64,000 nt of DNA from NCBI GenBank assembly GCA_025200525.1, contig CM045758.1, forward strand, positions 3,100,001 through 3,164,000, written 5' to 3'. Of this stretch, positions 59,618-64,000 are shown piece by piece; positions within the stretch are counted from its first letter, which is position 1, and each line of letters begins with the position of its first letter. The notes beneath the pieces are model-generated. The model saw only the letters and a program-made list of their open reading frames with translations. It had not been told where the DNA came from and did not search any database. The DNA comes from Camellia lanceoleosa (lineage: Eukaryota; Streptophyta; Magnoliopsida; Ericales; Theaceae). Made by a program: the position numbers and the translations under genes.

Positions 59618-60436
59618 GTGGATTTCAAGATCAAGCTTCTAACAGTTGGTGGAAAAAGACTGAAACTTATGATTTGGGACACAGGTAATTAACATAGATG
59701 ACTTGTTATTTGGAACTATTTTGTTTATTCAATGTGGAAAATTTCTTGGATCCCAATAGTATTTCCCCCTCATACATGTAACAAATTTTTTAGTTTTTTC
59801 TTGGATGTTTTTGTTATAAATCTCCGACTTAAGGCAAAAATGTTTCTTTTTTGGTACTGGTTTTTATTTTCACAAGAACGGCTTGTTAAGCCTTTTAAAG
59901 TTATTTTTGGGCTTGAAACGAAAAAAGCCTATAAATGGTGGTTTTTCAACTTTCTTACACTATACTTCAATGAATTTTTGAATTTTACAAATTGTCCTTG
60001 AGCAATATAATAAAAATGCGGTTAGGTAATCTAATGTTCCATAAACGATTTTTGAGTAGTTTTTACACATTGTGAAAAGGCTAACACAGTTGCTAAAACA
60101 ACTACTTTCCAATACCAAAATCCTACAAATGCCTTTATGAAAAGTTGAGATAAAAATATCTCAATAAGTGTTTGTGCAAGTTCGAGTGGTTTTGGAGTTG
60201 TGGAAAGAGAGCCCTTAAATTAGATATTGACATGTATCTATCCTTCAAACAAAAACAAAAACAACAATTTAGAAAAGCTTTTTTCTGGACAAGCTTTACT
60301 GAACTTATTTTATTCAAACATATATTATTCAATATTCAGATATGAGGCTATTAAATTTTTTGGTTTGCAGCTGGACACGAGATGTTTGGAACATTGATAA
60401 GCTCTTACTATAGAGGTGTACATGGAATTATTTTTG
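59618..60436 (+). pseudogene. RABC2-like Rab GTPase fragment (Rab18 class), two exons
   Basis: Exon 59618-59684 reads VDFKIKLLTVGGKRLKLMIW then DTA, ending at a GTAATT donor. Exon 60371-60436 follows a TTTGCAG acceptor and completes AGHEMFGTLISSYYRGVHGI, then IF, to a GTGAGC donor. These are the effector-to-switch II segments of plant RABC2. Lesions: the acceptor AG before VDF has become AC|GTG, and the DTAGQERF motif is DTAGHEMF, which loses the catalytic Gln. The GTP-binding P-loop exon and the NKVD and SAK exons were not found. Rab18-class GTPases act in membrane traffic; this copy cannot. It may be a decayed locus or a fragment captured by a Helitron. Confidence 0.85.
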
Positions 60437-60977
60437 GTGAGCTATTTACAAATGCAGAAAATTTGCATTCCAGTGTCATTTATGTGGTAGTTATACTTTT
60501 GATAGTATATTTTCGACAGTATTTCAAATGGAATAGTTCTCTGATTTTTTTTTTTTTGGGGTAACACATGAATTCTTTTGAAAATTTCTGCTCGGTCACA
60601 TGCTTCATCTTACCATTTCAATCAATTTAAATAGTTTTAATTGTTGATGCTTTGCTGTCATCTTTTCTCTACCTAATGTTTAAGCAACCAATTTTGTATT
60701 TACTTTTTGTTTTAGTTTATGATGTAACAGTGATGTGACCCCAAGTGCGAAGCGCGTGTTGGCCAACTAGTTACAAAGAAGTGTTGTGCTAGTTAAATTA
60801 AAAAAAGGGGTTCGTATGAAAAATATGATAAAAATGAAGTTGGAGATAATAATAGGATTGGGAATATAAAAAAAAATGAAGAAATAAGAAATTAAAGATA
60901 AATGAAGATACTAGAGAAGATTAAGCAAAATAAAAAATAAAAATAAAAAAAGATAAGGAGTTTGATAATAAAAAGAT
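60437..60977. other. Intron-like and intergenic DNA with a Helitron-like end
   Basis: After the Rab exon donor there is T-rich, intron-like sequence to about 60700, the CTAG terminus (described separately) and AT-rich DNA. The next expected Rab exon (YDVTRRETFTNL) is not found in readable form. Confidence 0.45.
60735..60771 (+). mobile_element. Possible Helitron-like 3' terminus
   Basis: A GC-rich block GTGCGAAGCGCGTG stands out from AT-rich flanks. It can form GCG-AAG-CGC with G-U extensions, and is followed by TTGGCCAA and CTAG (60767-60770) next to T. The hairpin is weaker than at 48720. It lies about 330 bp after the Rab fragment. Confidence 0.4.
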
Positions 60978-61365
60978 GGTCAATTTATACTAGTGGTCCC
61001 TACATTTTGTTCCTTGTATCATTTTGGTCGCTCCACTTTCAATTGGCTCAATTTTGACTATTAATTTTAAATTTTGTGTCAATTTGGTCCAACTAATAAT
61101 GTCATTAGTGTTTTTGATGGAAAATAATCATTAAATTAGTTGAGGTTAACTCATTGAATTTAGTAAATTTATAATTTTATTTTAAAAAATATAACACATG
61201 CCACTTATATGAGTATTTTTCATAAAAAAAATGTTAAGAGTTGTAATCAATTAGACCTAATTGAAACAAAATCATAAATTTAAGGTCAAAATCAAGTCAA
61301 TTGAAATTATAGGGACTAAAATGACATAAAGACCAAAGTACAGGGACTACTAGCGCAATTTAGCC
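60978..61365. mobile_element. Non-coding element with about 110-bp imperfect inverted repeats
   Basis: The left end GGTCAATTTATACTAGTGGT, continuing CCCTACATTTTG, matches the reverse complement of the right end, GGCTAAATTGCGCTAGTAGT, continuing CCCTGTACTTTGG. The similarity runs inward through CAATTGRCTYRATTTTGAC. The length of 388 bp and long inverted ends fit a Mutator-like MITE. No clean 9-bp duplication was found. Confidence 0.6.
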
Positions 61366-62468
61366 TACAAAATTTTAAAAGTTAAAGATGAAGGAAAATT
61401 AAAAATATAGTTTTGAAAGAGCGGTATGTAAGAAAAAGAATCTCAACTCTGTTTGAGAACTGAATATAGACACTTTGAATATTTTAGAGAATACATTATT
61501 TATCGATCTATACGATTATATATGGGAGCACCTACTTTGGTGTTTTGAAACTTTTTTTCTCCTTATGCCAAGTGTCCAATTTTCTATTCACCAAAAGGAG
61601 AAAAAAAAAATGTAGAAAAGAGGGTGTGACTTGAACTTAAAACCAAAAATTTGATAACAAGGCTCTTACTATTTGAATTGCATATAACATATAGCAAGTA
61701 TTTTGTATATTTATTTATTTATTTGACTTACACATGCATTGTGAGTGCCAGCCACTAGTATTTGATTATGTATATAGTATAAACATAGATATAAATAAGT
61801 ATATAGATAAAAAGATAGATATCAAATCTAACTTGAAAATTGAAGATAAAAAAAAAAAAAATAAACATCCTACAAAACATAAACAGAGAAATGTGGGATA
61901 ATAAAAAATTTGAAAAATATTAAGATATTTATAAGAGATTATGTATGAGTAAAAGATAATTTAATTTTTCTTGTTATTAAAAATAAAAGCATATACATTT
62001 TCGGTAGCAAAATAAATTTACTTTTTAATAAAGTTGTAATAGAATAAAATATATTTAATTTTTAAATTGCATGCTTGATGATGATTTTTATAAAAAACAC
62101 AATATGTAGATAGAAAATTTAAAATTGATGGTAGTCAGTTGTTATCATTATAGCCTACAAAAATAATTGGGATCAATCATTAACCAATAATTTTGGATAA
62201 AATCATGGATAACCAATAAGAAATCAACACTTAGCACTTAAATTTTGTAAAATTAAGAAAATTGAAAAATTCAGAATAAGGTATTGGAATTCCTCAAATC
62301 ATATAGTTCAATATTTTTGTTAATTTTAAAATTTAAATGTTAAATCCAGTAAGATTATGCCATAACTAATAGATTTGAGCCACTTATTTTTGATATTGAA
62401 AAAAAATTAAATCTTTTAAATTAGATATGTTTAGATAAAATTTAAAGATTTTAAAATTTTAAAATTAA
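61366..62468. other. AT-rich intergenic DNA, nothing coding
   Basis: It has simple A/T tracts. A CTAG preceded by a weak CACATGCATTGTG fold occurs at 61728-61758 and is not strong enough to call. About 62399-62468 is a partial extra copy of the repeat that follows. Confidence 0.5.
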
Positions 62469-63105
62469 ATATTGTTAGATGCACCAATCACTTTATGCCA
62501 AATATATTTTTTATTTTAAAATTGAGAAATTGTGTTTAAGGTTTTGAAGCTGTTGTAAGGAAAAATAATTCAAATTTTAAAATTAGATTTGTTTAGATAG
62601 ATTTTGAAGATTTTTAAAATTTAAAATTAGATATTGAAAGGCGAGATCAAATTTGTTAGTTAAGAAAAATTTTGACTGAAGTGGTAGAGATTAAATTTGT
62701 TAATTTTATTTGTTTGTATATTTGATTTATTATTTTTTTTGTTACGTTTATTTCCAAAAAAAATTAAAAATTAGAAAAATGAGTAAAGGAGACTTCATAA
62801 ATATTGTTAGATGTACCAAATCACTTTATGACATTTTTTTTATTTTTGAAAATTTTAAAATTCAGAAATTGCTTTGAAGCTGCTATAAAAAAACAAAAAA
62901 TTCAAATTTTAGAATTAGATTTATTTAGATAGGCTTTAAAGATTTTTAAAATTTAAAATTAAACGGCAAAAGAAATATTTTGACTAAAGAGATAAATATC
63001 AAATTTGTTAATTAAGAAAGATTTTGATTGAAGTGATATAGATCAAATTTGTTACTTTTACCAGTTTGTATATCTATTTTAATTTTTTTTGTTATGTTTA
63101 TTTTT
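62469..63105. repeat. Tandem duplication of about 300-330 bp upstream of the PIN5-like pseudogene
   Basis: Unit 1 is 62469-62765 and unit 2 is 62803-63105. Each begins TATTGTTAGATGYACCAA followed by TCACTTTATG. The order GAAGCTGYT, then TTCAAATTTTARAATTAGAT, TAAAATTTAAAATTA and GATCAAATTTGTT, then a GTTTGTATAT end is shared. A second small duplication (AATATTGTRGAATTCAATT) lies at 63119 and 63185. Confidence 0.8.
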
Positions 63106-63552
63106 TAAAAAAATTATAAATATTGTGGAATTCAATTTCCATACAATATTTAAAAAAAAAAATAGTAATTTTTGAGACATACAAATATTGTAGAATTCAA
63201 TTGCCATACAAGTTTTTACTTCTTCTTTTTTTTTTTAAAAAAACCAATCAAACTCGTTCAATTTTTTAGTAGATATGAATTTTTGTTTTATATTTTTTAA
63301 CAAAACCTTAACTTTTGAGGAGGGACTCACCATCTTGATTTGAAAATAAATTTTGAAAATTGACAAAAGGAAAATGAGGCCACATTGAAAAAGGGGAAAA
63401 AAAAAACCACAAAACGGTGCCCCTGTATGTAATATATAGAGTCGTATAGTCTTCAACCACTTAACACACAAAACCACATTAGAGTCCTATTCTCTAGTCT
63501 CTATTTCAATAACAAAAAGCATATGTCTATCTAAAAAAAATAATAGAATGCA
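63106..63552. other. Probable upstream promoter region of the PIN5-like locus
   Basis: It is AT-rich, grading into mixed sequence after 63350. No specific regulatory element is recognised. The frame at 63235-63477 (minus) has no domain. Confidence 0.4.
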
Positions 63553-63562
63553 TATAAATAGG
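63553..63562 (+). promoter_or_regulatory. TATA box of the PIN5-like locus
   Basis: TATAAATAGG lies about 120 bp before the ancestral start codon, with an AC-rich, CTCTAAACCCTAAAC-containing leader between. The position fits a start near 63590 and shows that the pseudogene was not made by reverse transcription. Confidence 0.6.
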
Positions 63563-63672
63563 CTAGTCGTATCCATTGATCAACACACTATACCACTACC
63601 TACCCAACCAAGCTTTTCCAAATCCTCTAAACCCTAAACTCTAGACACACACAAAAAACAAATAGAGCAAAA

Positions 63673-64000
63673 ACGAAAGAGGGGCAAGATGTTTACAAGG
63701 TGGTAGTAGCCATGGTACCACTATACATAGCCCTAATAAAGTGATGGAAGATCTTCACCCCTGAACAATTCGATGCCATGAACCATCTCATCTGCTACTT
63801 CACCCTCCATCTCTTCACCTTTGAGTTCACTGACCTCGTCAATCTTTTCAAAATGAATTACAAATTCATCAGCACAGATGCAATCTCCAAAGTCATCATA
63901 GTGGCTTGCCTTTTGGGCTAAATGTAGTAGCAAAGGAAGCTATTGTTGGTCCATCACAAGCTTTTCATTGTCTACATTGACTAATTCTTTGGTTGGAGGT
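63673..64000 (+). pseudogene. PIN5: PIN5-like auxin transporter pseudogene, first exon, runs off the window
   Basis: The frame reads QDVYKVVVAMVPLYIALI, then WKIFTPEQFDAMNHLICYFT, FKMNYKFISTDAISKVIIVA and, shifted, WAKCSSKGSYCWSITSFSLS and TLTNSLVGG. These are transmembrane helices 1-3 of the PIN family, closest to the short ER-type PIN5. Lesions: the start-codon position (63673) is ACG; six codons after ALI (family LGYGSV) are missing; Trp is TGA at 63742; and a net one-base shift near 63905-63914 moves the rest to another frame. PIN5 moves auxin between cytosol and ER; this copy cannot. The leader and TATA box indicate an unprocessed duplicate. Confidence 0.88.

Noticed and set aside
61728..61759. 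Helitron terminus (CTAG after CACATGCATTGTG)
   Set aside because: The stem is only 4 bp and no body or partner end is visible.

Overview
This is AT-rich nuclear DNA from a flowering plant, very probably a eudicot. The evidence is a seven-exon CCCH zinc-finger gene with plant-type GT-AG introns, plant copia and gypsy retrotransposons, many MITEs, and decayed plant RABC2 (Rab18 class) and PIN5 sequences. I cannot name the species. There is no prokaryotic signal. I saw no tRNA, rRNA or CRISPR array, but structured RNAs are hard to find by eye.

Layout. Positions 1-12640 are intergenic, with no gene I can support. They hold several terminal-inverted-repeat elements: a Mutator-type element with a perfect 9-bp target duplication (1426-2290), two PIF/Harbinger-type MITEs with TAA duplications (3480-3985 and 10288-10848), and smaller MITEs. 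Positions 12981-22381 (+) are the main host gene, a five-finger CCCH protein of the ZFN family. Exons 1-6 are intact (349 codons, fingers 1-4 complete). The last exon has two reading-frame breaks that damage finger 5 and the conserved C-terminus. Positions 26749-28395 hold a non-coding element with long inverted repeats, followed by a decayed, 3'-truncated Ty3-gypsy element (about 28396-33310).

Positions 35754-48417 are a nested complex. A gag-less copia element (A, coding on -) has lost most of its coding capacity. Its left LTR is split by a 5,391-bp element with TG...CA ends and a 5-bp duplication (ATGCC), best read as a giant solo LTR. That LTR carries tandem repeats, including an array of about ten units that each encode a nested hairpin. 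The right LTR of A is followed by a second, truncated internal region. Positions 51232-58629 are a nearly full-length copia element (B, coding on -), with LTRs of 1,186 and 1,201 bp, an almost perfect 5-bp duplication, and a few disabling changes in gag-pol.

Positions 59618-60436 hold two exons of a RABC2-like Rab GTPase pseudogene. They lie upstream of a Helitron-like CTAGT terminus, and a stronger Helitron 3' terminus lies at 48720-48747. The window ends inside a PIN5-like auxin-transporter pseudogene (63673 onward) that keeps a TATA box and leader but has lost its start codon, has an in-frame stop, and has shifted frame.

Overall, one probably expressed RNA-binding-protein gene, possibly compromised at its 3' end, sits in transposon-dominated DNA with two decayed host genes at the right. 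The most unusual structure is the hairpin-unit array in the giant solo LTR.
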